From assembly GCA_025057975.1 (NCBI GenBank), contig JANWUV010000016.1:1-64000 (forward strand): a DNA stretch of 64,000 nucleotides. The letters run 5' to 3'. Origin of the DNA: Chloracidobacterium sp. Its GTDB lineage: Bacteria; Acidobacteriota; Blastocatellia; Chloracidobacteriales; Chloracidobacteriaceae. Shown in pieces: positions 55,824 to 64,000 of this stretch; the stretch's first letter is position 1, and the number at the start of each line of letters is the position of its first letter. A model generated the notes under the pieces. It searched no databases, had not been told where the DNA came from, and was given only the letters and a program-made list of their open reading frames with translations. The translations under genes were made by a program, and so were the position numbers.

Positions 55824-56396
55824 GGTGAAGCGTAGGGTTTTTTGCTGCGGCTCGTGTCTGGTAAGGTTGGCTGCATTCATCAAGGGCACGGCTTAGCCCG
55901 GCCGGTGCAACGGCGTTTGACCGTCCCATCCGCCCATATCAGTTTCGCGGATTCCTCCCGCATCACGGATGCCTCATTAACCGTTTGCTTTTTTCGGCAG
56001 CTTGTCTGTTTGTTCATCTTCGTTGGGTTGTAGGTGCAGCTAAGCCGCTGTCAACGTGCTGCACCACCGATACGCCGGTTCGGGTGTAGGCCGGACGCGA
56101 AGCGCCCGCGTTGAGTATGTGAAGTTCTTGGCTGACCCAGCGCGCAGCTTGACGATTGACCACGTGGTGGCTTCGGAGATGGCGGCGCAGTTCATTCGGT
56201 CGCTGTGCCGGACGGCTAACTTCGGCTTCACGCGCGCCGCGCACTAGCTGCGGTATTGGTCAATGGCTTCTAACCTGCCGCTCCTGCGACTTTAGTGGAA
56301 AAGCCGGGAAGTCTTCGGATACGATACCCGACATTGCGCTGCCCCGAAGCGCAAACAACCACCTGGAATGAGGAAGGTTTGATCGAAAACTCCCCA

Positions 56397-57926
56397 ATGG
56401 CTCTCCCAACCGCTCCGCGTATCAAAAAAGCCAGCGTCCACATCAGCCAGAACGAAAACCTTGTGTTTGAAAACTCACGTCCGGGCAGCCGAGCCTACCA
56501 TTTGCCGCCGAACGATGTCCCCGATACGCCTGTCACTGACCTCATTCCGCTGCGCCTTCTTCGGCAGGATGATCTGCGCGACATGCCAGAACTGACAGAG
56601 CCGGAAGTCGTCCGCCATTACACGCGACTTTCAACATGGAACTATGGCACGGACACCGGGATGTTTCCGCTTGGCTCGTGTACGATGAAGTACAACCCCA
56701 AGATCAACGAGTGGGCGGCGCGGCTGCCGGGGTTTGCGCAAACGCATCCACTGGCTCCAGAGGCGACGGTGCGCGGCAACCTGCTGCTGATGAAGCAACT
56801 GGAAGAGGCCCTCTGTGAAATCACTGGTCTTGCTGCTGTGTCACTGCAGCCGACCGCCGGCGCGCACGGCGAGCTGACCGGCATGATGATGATTCGGGCG
56901 GCGCTGACGGCGCGTGGCGACGCCCGCCGGTATGTCCTCATTCCTGACGCCGCCCATGGGACAAACCCGGCCAGCGCCGTCATGTGCGGCTACAAGGTCA
57001 TCACGCTCATTTCCAAGAAAAACGGTCTGCTCGACCTTGCCGCCCTTGACAAGGCGATGACGGATGAAGTCGCTGGGCTGATGATCACCAACCCGAACAC
57101 ATTAGGGCTGTTTGAAGAGGATATTGCAAAGGCTTGTGACCTCATTCACGCGCGCGGCGGGTTTGTTTACATGGACGGCGCGAACATGAACGCCCTCGTC
57201 GGTGTGGCCCGTCCGGGCGATATGGGCGTGGATGTCATGCATTTGAACCTGCACAAGACTTTCTCAACGCCTCATGGCGGCGGTGGCCCAGGCTGCGGCC
57301 CCGTGGCGGTCACCAAAGAACTGGAACCGTATCTGCCCTACCCGACGTTGCGGCGCGTGGACGAGCAAACGGTGGTGTTTGACTATGACCGCCCCCATTC
57401 GATTGGGCGCGTCAAAGCCTACTACGGCAACTTTGGGATGATGGTACGCGCGCTGGCCTACATTCGCGCGCTGGGCGCGGAAGGGTTGCGCGCGGCGACG
57501 GAAACGGCTGTCCTCAACGCCAACTACATCAAGCACCATCTTCAGGCGGATTACGAAGTGCCGTTTGAGGGCCCTGTCCTGCACGAAGTGGTCTTCAACG
57601 ATCGGCGGCAGCAAGCTTTTGGCGTTCGCAACGGGGACATTGCTAAGCGCCTGATTGATTACGGCTTCCATCCACCGACGATGTCATTCCCACTCGTTGC
57701 GCCGGGCGCAATTATGGTCGAGCCGACGGAAAGTGAAAGTCGCGCCGAGCTAGACTTGTTCATCGCAGCGATGCGCGCCATTGCGCGGGAATGCGAAGAA
57801 ACGCCAGAAGTCGTTAAAACCGCACCTCACTGTGCGCGGTTGCGCCGATTGGATGAAACGGCGGCGGCGCGCCATCCGGTGCTGCGTTGGCGGCCTTCCC
57901 AAACGGCCAAAGCGGCCAGTGCTTGA
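56397..57926 (+). CDS. gcvPB: glycine dehydrogenase (decarboxylating) subunit 2
   Basis: This protein of about 509 residues is the PLP-carrying half of the two-subunit P-protein of the glycine cleavage system. The pyridoxal-phosphate lysine lies in MHLNLHKTFSTPHGGGGPGCGP near residue 285. HYTRLSTWNYGTDTGMFPLGSCTMKYNP near residue 80 is typical of GcvPB. The start is uncertain: ATG 56397 is chosen; an in-frame TTG at 56379 lies just after a GAGGAAGG site. Subunit 1, GcvT and GcvH are not in the window. Confidence 0.92.
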   Translation: MALPTAPRIKKASVHISQNENLVFENSRPGSRAYHLPPNDVPDTPVTDLIPLRLLRQDDLRDMPELTEPEVVRHYTRLSTWNYGTDTGMFPLGSCTMKYNPKINEWAARLPGFAQTHPLAPEATVRGNLLLMKQLEEALCEITGLAAVSLQPTAGAHGELTGMMMIRAALTARGDARRYVLIPDAAHGTNPASAVMCGYKVITLISKKNGLLDLAALDKAMTDEVAGLMITNPNTLGLFEEDIAKACDLIHARGGFVYMDGANMNALVGVARPGDMGVDVMHLNLHKTFSTPHGGGGPGCGPVAVTKELEPYLPYPTLRRVDEQTVVFDYDRPHSIGRVKAYYGNFGMMVRALAYIRALGAEGLRAATETAVLNANYIKHHLQADYEVPFEGPVLHEVVFNDRRQQAFGVRNGDIAKRLIDYGFHPPTMSFPLVAPGAIMVEPTESESRAELDLFIAAMRAIARECEETPEVVKTAPHCARLRRLDETAAARHPVLRWRPSQTAKAASA

Positions 57927-57932
57927 AGATTT

Positions 57933-58658
57933 GTGGAATCGCAAGGCTCGTCGTCGGCGTTTGCGCCTGTGGATTGGTGGCTGGTCGTGGATACAGCTTC
58001 GCCGCGCGCGAGTTTAGCGCTCGTACGCGGCTGTGACCTATGCGCTCAGTGGGGTGTTCGCAGTCAACAGCCCAGCGCCCATCTAGTCGTCGCCGACATC
58101 GCCTACCTGCTAGAACGGGTGGGCGTCCAGCCCAAAGAACTGTCAGCCGTTGGCGCGTTGGTTGGTCCTGGCAGCTTCACGGGAATTCGTGTCGGGCTGG
58201 CAGCCGTCAAAGGCTTAGCGCAACCAGGTAACCTACCGATTGTTACGGCAACGACGCTCGAAGTCGCCGCCAGCGCCGTAACGGTTCACGAGCCAACCGC
58301 TGTACTCGTTGTGCAAGTCTCTCACCGGCGGGATGTCCACGGTCAGGGGTTCGTCGTCGCGCCGGGGAAGTTCCCACAGGCGTTTACTGAGGCGTTGACC
58401 GGGAATGTTGAACAGGTTCTAACGTTGCTGGCGGCGCAAGCGCCTACCGCTCGGCCCGGCGTCATCACAGGCGACGGTCTAACCTTGTTGGACGATGAAC
58501 GGCTTAGCGTAATAGCCAGCGATTGGTTGCGTCATGCGCCGCCGCTGTGGACGGCGCCGGTCGCCATACCGCTGCTGGCAGCGCGACTCGCAGCCGGAAC
58601 AACCGTTTCAGCCGCCGACTTGACAGCCTTTTATGTCCGGGCGGCCCTAGCGTCATAG
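57933..58658 (+). CDS. tsaB: tRNA threonylcarbamoyladenosine biosynthesis protein TsaB
   Basis: This 241-residue ASKHA-fold protein starts at GTG six bases after gcvPB. It has VVDTASPRASLAL at the N-terminus and the TsaB signature GALVGPGSFTGIRVGLAAVKGLA near residue 83. TsaB binds TsaD and TsaE to make the t6A modification of ANN-decoding tRNAs. Length is normal. The tight spacing to gcvPB suggests co-transcription. Confidence 0.9.
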   Translation: MESQGSSSAFAPVDWWLVVDTASPRASLALVRGCDLCAQWGVRSQQPSAHLVVADIAYLLERVGVQPKELSAVGALVGPGSFTGIRVGLAAVKGLAQPGNLPIVTATTLEVAASAVTVHEPTAVLVVQVSHRRDVHGQGFVVAPGKFPQAFTEALTGNVEQVLTLLAAQAPTARPGVITGDGLTLLDDERLSVIASDWLRHAPPLWTAPVAIPLLAARLAAGTTVSAADLTAFYVRAALAS

Positions 58659-58786
58659 CTGTTTTTTGATCAACTTTCGTGCGGCCCTACGAAGGCAGCC
58701 ACCTCTCCGCCGCAAGCCGTAAACTTCGGCGTAAGGCTCTGCTCTTGCCTCACGTTGGGGAACCTCGCCTCTCGGCGAAAAAGCGG

Positions 58787-59608
58787 CTAAAATGCTGTGG
58801 CTGGTATGCCCAGCGCCCGCACCTGTTCCGCAATGGCTTCAAGTTCCGCGTGGGAAACCTTTTCCAGCGTCGGTTCGGCGGTCGTACGGTCAAGGCTGTA
58901 CAAATGCACTTCCGTCGGACGAATCCGCGCCACGTGCCGAAGCCATGCCTCAATTTCTTCCGGCGTAGTGTTGTCAATCGCCATACCGCCCGACTGGCCG
59001 CGAAAAAACATACTCTGCAGCATTTTGGGTGCGTCGAAGGCGCAGATGTCGTCTACAATCCGCGCCAAGGTCAATTTCCCAAAGGGACGGTCAACCCGCT
59101 GAAACAGCATCTCCGTGCCAGCGTCGAGCTTGAACTGCCGAATGTCGGCGCGCATCAACCCGGCGCGGACGTCGGGGTGCCGCAGACGGGTCGCGTTGGT
59201 CAACACGGCGATTTTGGCCTGTGGCGCATAGGCGTCACGCAGAGCGCAGGCGGCTTCAATAATTTGACGAAAGTGAGGATGCAGCGTCGGTTCGCCGTTG
59301 CCAGCAAAGGTGACGGCGGCGAGGCGAACGCCCTGCGCCCGACACGCCGCCAACTTGGTCTCAAGCTCAGTGACCAGCGTCTCGACGCTCGGCATACGCC
59401 CGGTTGGACGGTCGGAAACCGTCCAACCGCATTCACAATACGGACAGTCGAAATTACAAACCTTGGTTTCAACCGGTAGTGGGTTGACGCCTAAACTCAA
59501 CCCCAGCCGCCGCGACGGTACCGGGCCGTACACATACGTCAGGTGCAGTTGCGTCGCCGGGTCAATGTCGTGCGCCAAGTCTTTTCCCTTTGCGACCGAT
59601 TGGATCAT
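58787..59608 (-). CDS. radical SAM protein, COG0731 (Fe-S oxidoreductase)
   Basis: This 273-residue protein begins YVYGPVPSRRLGLSLGVNPLP (about residue 28), then has the radical SAM cluster motif KVCNFDCPYCECG (CX3CX2C). That pair is typical of COG0731 proteins, which are small radical SAM enzymes of largely unknown function. Later FAGNGEPTLHPHF and SMFFRGQSGG are conserved. It starts 18 bases after the small gene at 59627-59947, so the two probably share a transcript. Confidence 0.85.
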   Translation of the reverse strand: MIQSVAKGKDLAHDIDPATQLHLTYVYGPVPSRRLGLSLGVNPLPVETKVCNFDCPYCECGWTVSDRPTGRMPSVETLVTELETKLAACRAQGVRLAAVTFAGNGEPTLHPHFRQIIEAACALRDAYAPQAKIAVLTNATRLRHPDVRAGLMRADIRQFKLDAGTEMLFQRVDRPFGKLTLARIVDDICAFDAPKMLQSMFFRGQSGGMAIDNTTPEEIEAWLRHVARIRPTEVHLYSLDRTTAEPTLEKVSHAELEAIAEQVRALGIPATAF

Positions 59609-59626
59609 TGCAGCTACAGCACGGCG

Positions 59627-59947
59627 TCAGGCCGTCATAGCGTAGTCGCCTTCGCGTCCCATTGTGATGACCTCCTCCGGCGACAGCCACCGCCCTGGCG
59701 TCAGATCCGCCTTCGGTGCGAACTCGTCAACCAGCCAGAACTTCAGCTCCGGCGTCTGACGCTTCAGGCGCTCAATGACCGCCGTATCCAGCGGTTGCGG
59801 ACGATACACCATCAACGCACCCACCCGACGGTGGACACGCCGCGCCGCCGCCGCATCCCGAAAGACCGGCAAGCAGCGAACGCCTTCGATTTCGGTCGTC
59901 AACCATTCGCCGTTGGCGCGCTGCATAGCGTACATCGGTTCGTTCAT
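59627..59947 (-). CDS. hypothetical protein, 106 aa
   Basis: The ATG at 59947 has a strong GAGGAGGG eight bases upstream; six residues of upstream in-frame sequence are rejected. The protein has an N-terminal beta-type stretch (MYAMQRANGEWLTTEIEGVRCLPVF), a RVHRRVGALMVYRPQPL centre, and a C-terminal FWLVDEFAPKADLTPGRWLSPEEVI. I do not recognise a family. It is the first gene of a probable operon with the radical SAM gene. Confidence 0.78.
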   Translation of the reverse strand: MNEPMYAMQRANGEWLTTEIEGVRCLPVFRDAAAARRVHRRVGALMVYRPQPLDTAVIERLKRQTPELKFWLVDEFAPKADLTPGRWLSPEEVITMGREGDYAMTA

Positions 59948-60147
59948 CACCAAAACCCTCCTCAACTCGGCATCCTTAGAAACGATTTGCAGTCCTTCAA
60001 CCTAAGGTTACGTGAACAACTTGTTCAAAGTTGCCTTGTCGAGCCATCATCGTGAGCCGGAGGGCGGCCGTAGAATGTGGCCGGGCAAACAGTTTTCCGG
60101 GGATTCGGAAACTTGCGCCCCGCAGGAGAGCGATTAGGAAGGCGTAC

Positions 60148-61242
60148 ATGAACATCTGTAGTGTCGTCGGCGCGCGCCCCAACTTCGTCAAACTGGCGCC
60201 CATCGCCTGTGAACTGGCGCGGCATCCGGACGTAAGGCACTGCATTATCCATACCGGACAACACTACGACGCTGCCCTGACGGACGCCTTCTTTGACGAC
60301 TTACGCCTGCCGCCCCCGGATTATGCGCTGGGCGTTGGATCGGGGACGCATACGGAACAAACTGCACGAGCAATGCTGGCGCTAGAGCCAGTCTTCCGCA
60401 AGGAAAGACCGGACTGGGTGGTGGTGGTGGGAGATGTCAATACGACGTTGGCGGCGACGCTGACGGCGGTCAAATGCGGGTTGCGCGTCGCGCACGTCGA
60501 GGCTGGTCTGCGCAGTTTTGACCGCACCATGCCGGAAGAAATCAATCGGCGTCTCGTGGACGCCGTGGCCGATCTACTGTTGACGCCTAGCGCCGACGCG
60601 GACGACAACCTTCTGCGGGAGGGCGTCGCGCCGGAGCGGATTCGGCGTGTCGGCAACGTTATGGTGGACAGCCTGCTGGCAGCGTTGCCCCGTGCGGCGG
60701 CGTCCCCGATCCTCCGTGAGCTTGGACTGTCGCCGGGCGCATACGCCGTCGTCACCCTGCACCGTCCTTCCAACGTAGATGACCCAGAGACGCTACGCCG
60801 GTTAATGGACGCTCTTGCGCGGTTGGCCGAACGGCTGCCGGTTGTCTTTCCAGTTCATCCGCGAACGCAAGCCCGACTGGAAGCGCTTGCCTTGCCGGAA
60901 GTTGCCGCGCTGCGCCGGCTGCCGCCCCTTGGTTACTTAGATTTTCTGCAACTGTGGCGGCATGCGCGGCTGGTTTTGACTGACTCTGGCGGTTTGCAGG
61001 AAGAAACAACGGCGTTGGGTGTCCCTTGTCTTACCTTGCGCACGACGACGGAGCGCCCTATCACCGTTTGGGAAGGGACAAATCGCGTGGTTGGAACCAA
61101 CCCCGATACCGTCATCGCCGCCGCCGAAACTTGCCTTGCGTCACCTTATCCCACTGAACCGCGGCGTCCAGCGCTCTGGGACGGCCGGGCGGCTAAACGC
61201 ATTGTGGCGGCGCTCCTCGATAAGGTTCAGGAGCCTGCCTGA
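60148..61242 (+). CDS. wecB: UDP-N-acetylglucosamine 2-epimerase (non-hydrolysing)
   Basis: This 364-residue enzyme interconverts UDP-GlcNAc and UDP-ManNAc for surface polysaccharides. It has CSVVGARPNFVKLAPI (N-terminus), HTGQHYDAALTDAFFDDL, HVEAGLRSFDRTMPEEINR and LTDSGGLQEETTALGVPCL, all family signatures. ATG at 60148 follows AGGAAGG; an upstream in-frame start lacks support. Its last 16 bases overlap the convergent TMTC-like gene. Confidence 0.93.
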   Translation: MNICSVVGARPNFVKLAPIACELARHPDVRHCIIHTGQHYDAALTDAFFDDLRLPPPDYALGVGSGTHTEQTARAMLALEPVFRKERPDWVVVVGDVNTTLAATLTAVKCGLRVAHVEAGLRSFDRTMPEEINRRLVDAVADLLLTPSADADDNLLREGVAPERIRRVGNVMVDSLLAALPRAAASPILRELGLSPGAYAVVTLHRPSNVDDPETLRRLMDALARLAERLPVVFPVHPRTQARLEALALPEVAALRRLPPLGYLDFLQLWRHARLVLTDSGGLQEETTALGVPCLTLRTTTERPITVWEGTNRVVGTNPDTVIAAAETCLASPYPTEPRRPALWDGRAAKRIVAALLDKVQEPA

Positions 61243-62984
61243 AGGCGAAGCGCCTCCTCAAGCCGTTGCTGGTAGGCGACGTTGTTTGGGAATCGCTCAA
61301 CCAACCGCTCAAACAACCGAACGGCCTCGTCATGGCGCTTAAGTTGCAAAAAAGTCGCACCCACGGTGAGTAAAACGTTGGCGTCATCCGCGCCGTAGCG
61401 GAGCGCCAACTCGACTTCCTGCTCAGCCAAGGTCGCTGCACCGCTTGCAGCCAGCGCACGCGCGTATAACGCATGGGCGACGCCCCAGTCGCGGGAAGGC
61501 ACAGGACAGTTAGGGGGCTTGCGCGCAAGAAGCCGCTCCAACCGCGCTCCGGCCGCCGCCCACTGCTGTTCTTCAATGTCAAACTGAGCCAGTTGCAACT
61601 GCGGCACGATGGAGCGCGGGTCAAGCTGCAGAGCGGTTTCATATAACTTCCGTGCCAGCGGCCGATTTGTGTCAATGAAGAAGTTCGCCGTGTTGATGTA
61701 CCCAAGCGGATGACCAGGATCGGTTTCAATGAAACGCCGGAAGAGTGTGAAGTTGTTTCGCCAGTCCAAGTTGCGGCGCGTTGCGCCGTAGGCGTAGCCG
61801 CCGACCATCACGCCAAGCCAAACCACGACCATAATGCGATACACACCGCTAGGACGACGCCACAGACGCCACGCACCATATCCGACGGCGATAGCATAGC
61901 CAGCCGAGGGCGCATACAGCCATCGCTCAGCGACCAGCGTCCCCAGTGGGATCGGGATGTTGCTCACCAGCGCCAGCGTGATGAACCACAGCCCAACCGC
62001 GAAGGCGACCAGCGGTGCGCGTCGCCACGTTGCCAGCCCAAGCGCCGCCAACACCGTCACCGCGACTGCGCCCAGCGTTGCACGCCAAGTCCAAACTGGC
62101 TCGATATTGACATTCAGACCGTCGTACCAAGGCTTGAGTGGATACCCAATGACCACCAAGCGATACCATTCGACGCTGACGCCTGCCATGGCGACGATGC
62201 GTTGCCCCAACGTGTAGCCATCCAGCGGTATGTCGCCGACGCCCGACGTTTGTGCGAAACCTTCTCCAGCCAGTGCACGAAGTTGGAAGTAGACGACAAG
62301 TGGGAGAACAAACACCCCAAACGGTACAGTCAGGTGAAACCATGCCGCCGGCGTCGTTAGACGCCGCCGCCGTCGGAGGACTTCCGCCAGCCACAGCGCC
62401 GCCGGCAGGACAATAAAGTTTTCCTTGGAAAGCAACGCCCCCAGATAGGCCGCCGCCGCCGCGACGCGCCACCACCCGACGGCTGTTCGGGTGACGGCGG
62501 CGCGACGCCAACTCCACCACATCAGACCGCCGAAGAAGAAGCCAAGGAGTTCCGCCCGTCCAACAATTCCAGCGACGGCTTCAGTATGAACCGGATGAAC
62601 GGCAAAGATCATCGCTGCAACACCCGCCACCCACGGTGACGTATGGTACAGGCGCAATAAATGAAATAGCAGCCACGTGTTGAGGACATGCAGGATGACG
62701 TTGACGACATGGTAGCCGGCCGGCTGTTCGCCCCAGACCGTGTACTCAACCGCAAAGGTCGTCATTGTCAGCGGGCGGTAGTTGCCGACGCCGCTGAATA
62801 AGTGGCTCCAGTAACCTTGCGTAAAAAGCTTCGGAATCCGTCGCCAATCGGTAATCGCCGGGTTGTGGAGAATAACGCCTAAGTCATCGAAGGTGAAGCC
62901 GTGCTGGAATGTGTTGGCATACACACCAAGCGCTAGAACAACCAAACTAACCTCAATCCAGCGTGAAACAGGCGGTTTATTCAT
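61227..62984 (-). CDS. TMTC-like TPR membrane protein (GT-C fold), second copy
   Basis: This 585-residue protein has about ten hydrophobic segments (about residues 10-400) and C-terminal tetratricopeptide repeats (about 420-580; HPLGYINTANFFIDTNRPLARKLYETALQLDP, HDEAVRLFERLVERFPNN). The motifs GFTFDDLGVILHNPAI, GNYRPLTMTTFAVEYTVWG and HPVHTEAVAGIVGRAEL match the same positions in the 40194-41987 protein. Overall identity is only moderate, so the two are old paralogues rather than a recent duplication. ATG at 62984 is chosen. Confidence 0.82.
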   Translation of the reverse strand: MNKPPVSRWIEVSLVVLALGVYANTFQHGFTFDDLGVILHNPAITDWRRIPKLFTQGYWSHLFSGVGNYRPLTMTTFAVEYTVWGEQPAGYHVVNVILHVLNTWLLFHLLRLYHTSPWVAGVAAMIFAVHPVHTEAVAGIVGRAELLGFFFGGLMWWSWRRAAVTRTAVGWWRVAAAAAYLGALLSKENFIVLPAALWLAEVLRRRRRLTTPAAWFHLTVPFGVFVLPLVVYFQLRALAGEGFAQTSGVGDIPLDGYTLGQRIVAMAGVSVEWYRLVVIGYPLKPWYDGLNVNIEPVWTWRATLGAVAVTVLAALGLATWRRAPLVAFAVGLWFITLALVSNIPIPLGTLVAERWLYAPSAGYAIAVGYGAWRLWRRPSGVYRIMVVVWLGVMVGGYAYGATRRNLDWRNNFTLFRRFIETDPGHPLGYINTANFFIDTNRPLARKLYETALQLDPRSIVPQLQLAQFDIEEQQWAAAGARLERLLARKPPNCPVPSRDWGVAHALYARALAASGAATLAEQEVELALRYGADDANVLLTVGATFLQLKRHDEAVRLFERLVERFPNNVAYQQRLEEALRLQAGS

Positions 62985-63146
62985 CGGTTGCGCGTCACCT
63001 ACCAACCGCCAGCTTCTGAACCAAGCAGAATGGCGCGACGCAAAGCGCGATACAGATAGAGCAGCGTTGGCTATCGTGACGACCTCAAAACGCCAGGGAC
63101 CATCCTGTACACTGTTGCGAGGATATTTTGACGCCGGTCAAAAAAC

Positions 63147-63186
63147 AAGCTCCGGTGGATGAACACTCATCGTCCCACCGGAGCTT
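63147..63186 (-). terminator. strong Rho-independent terminator
   Basis: AAGCTCCGGTGG (63147-63158) and CCACCGGAGCTT (63175-63186) form a perfect 12-base stem with a 16-base loop, followed on the minus strand by GTTTTTTGACC. It ends the transcript of the gene at 63232-63492, 45 bases past its stop. Confidence 0.85.
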
Positions 63187-63231
63187 CGGTACGTAACCAG
63201 CTTCACTGAGAGGCATGGTGACGCAATTTGG

Positions 63232-63492
63232 TTATGTCTCCTCCTTTGGCTCGCGACCGAGATTACTGTTCAGCTGACGAGCTAAAGTTTCGCGCAATTC
63301 GTCAGCGGCGCGTGACAGAAGCCGTGCAGCAACGGCGCTGGCCGAGGTCGCCTGCCCCAGCATCACGTAGGTTTCCAGCACTGCCATGGTCTGACGACTA
63401 ACCGGAATGGTGAGATGCTGCGACACTCTCCCACGACGCTTTTTCGTTTCACCCTGAGACGAAGCTTGCTTTGTGTTCGGCATATTGCTCAT
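63232..63492 (-). CDS. small ribbon-helix-helix-like protein
   Basis: This 86-residue protein has a basic N-terminus (KKRRGRVSQH) followed by HLTIPVSRQTMAVLETYVMLGQATSASAVAARLLSRAADEL. The short beta-strand plus two helices resembles MetJ/Arc-type ribbon-helix-helix DNA-binding proteins such as partition or antitoxin repressors. A C-terminal acidic tail follows. No toxin or partition ATPase is adjacent. The start could also be the third-codon ATG. Confidence 0.6.
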   Translation of the reverse strand: MSNMPNTKQASSQGETKKRRGRVSQHLTIPVSRQTMAVLETYVMLGQATSASAVAARLLSRAADELRETLARQLNSNLGREPKEET

Positions 63493-63613
63493 GTTCCCCT
63501 TTTCCCAAGCAGTTTCGTAATAACTTCAAGTGGCGAGAGTCCCTTGAATGTCTCACCGTTACTTATAGACGAAACCGTCCAAAAAAGGGAAATACTTTTT
63601 ACCCGAATCGGTG

Positions 63614-64000
63614 TTAGTCAGTAGCCGACAGCATGGTTTCCGGTGCAATAGCTGTCAGATTTGCTAGGTTTCGCGCCGAATCAATCGCCGCCGCCAGTTT
63701 TTCCGTTGTGCTTCGGTTTCCCTGAAGCAATATCGTTTGAATCAAACCATCCGGGTTTCTGATCAGCATGCCAAGGTAGTAGCGCTTTTTTTGAACCAAG
63801 TAAGCCAGTGGGCCAAGAATGGCCGCCCGAAAACCCGTTAACTGACGTTCCGTATAGCTTCGAACCGCTTCGACTTCGGCGTACGTCGCTGCAACCTCCG
63901 ATTGCCAACCTTGATGATACAGGCTGGCCATCACAAACCCATGTTCATACAATTGAACGGCTGTGTAAGCGCGCTCGGATTCATTGGGGTCTGCGACATT
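63614..64000 (-). CDS. hypothetical protein, C-terminal part (runs off right edge)
   Basis: The frame is open from the right edge at 64000 to a TAA at 63614-63616, giving at least 128 residues. An internal TTG at 63952 could start, but the upstream sequence (PNESERAYTAVQLYEHGF) looks equally protein-like. The C-terminal half contains ILGPLAYLVQKKRYYLGMLIRNPDG and AAAIDSARNLANLTAIAPE. I do not recognise a family. It is 121 bases upstream of the ribbon-helix-helix-like gene on the same strand. Confidence 0.65.
   Translation of the reverse strand, partial: NVADPNESERAYTAVQLYEHGFVMASLYHQGWQSEVAATYAEVEAVRSYTERQLTGFRAAILGPLAYLVQKKRYYLGMLIRNPDGLIQTILLQGNRSTTEKLAAAIDSARNLANLTAIAPETMLSATD

Larger units (their letters stand above)
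55662..56396. other. 735-base region before gcvPB
   Basis: The stretch is less G+C-rich than its surroundings and holds no convincing gene; short frames at 55842-56033 and 56056-56247 look non-coding. It contains the palindrome at 55690-55708, a weak rightward hairpin with T8 at 55801-55823, and the leader of gcvPB. I looked for a glycine riboswitch and did not see its conserved core. Confidence 0.5.

Noticed and set aside
56056-56247. 63-residue ORF before gcvPB
   Set aside because: No ribosome-binding site, unlike-protein composition and no recognisable family.
55901-56397. Possible glycine riboswitch before gcvPB
   Set aside because: The leader does not show the conserved glycine aptamer core sequences.

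Overview
The window is about 60% G+C, densely packed bacterial chromosome. Several gene families point to Acidobacteriota, with a Chloracidobacterium-like member of the Blastocatellia as my best guess: an Oar-like TonB-dependent receptor with an N-terminal carboxypeptidase-regulatory domain, a von Willebrand factor A protein of the acidobacterial type, conserved acidobacterial hypothetical proteins, and many ATGA gene overlaps with GTG/TTG starts. This is inferred from family resemblance; no rRNA gene is present to settle it. I recognised no rRNA, tRNA, CRISPR array, insertion sequence, integrase or prophage.

Layout. 1-105 (minus) is the first 35 codons of a DUF1156-type DNA methylase, a family common in phage-defence islands, so such an island probably lies just to the left. 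437-2055: an NfeD/SPFH membrane-microdomain pair. 2305-6657: TolC-like channel plus MFS exporter, then a frameshifted DUF433 antitoxin-like gene coupled to a TetR regulator. 6554-12777: lysS, an ECF-type sigma factor and a large Oar-like receptor whose leader contains a strong hairpin. 12970-18347: PASTA protein, rpe, BamD-like lipoprotein and a secreted M14 peptidase. 18546-23532: a second sigma factor, then the guaA-tatD-glycosyltransferase operon. 23700-30296: secreted hypothetical protein, DUF4097-VWA fusion, flippase-like membrane protein, HU, a PPP-type phosphatase, an FHA protein and a small acidobacterial protein. 30473-34914: methyltransferase, SAM hydrolase, YgfZ and MqnE (futalosine route to menaquinone). 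35123-38791: proline-rich protein, BchI-like AAA+ ATPase and a SUMF1-domain protein.

39146-41987 holds a GT2 transferase and a TMTC-like TPR membrane protein. 42170-48648 is the proteostasis operon tig-clpP-clpX-lon-engB, followed by rho, glgA and a solitary adenine methylase. 52748-55661: gpsA, an orphan PotB-like permease and two small unknown genes behind a Fur-like palindrome. 56397-58658: gcvPB and tsaB. 58787-62984: a COG0731 radical SAM protein with a small partner, wecB, and a second TMTC-like protein. 63232-64000: a ribbon-helix-helix-like protein with a strong terminator and a gene running off the right edge.

Most of the window is housekeeping and cell-envelope biology. The points most worth a second look are the truncated defence methylase at the left edge, the frameshifted antitoxin-like gene, the receptor leader hairpin, the unexplained terminator between gpsA and potB, the DUF4097-VWA fusion and the phosphatase/FHA cluster without a kinase.
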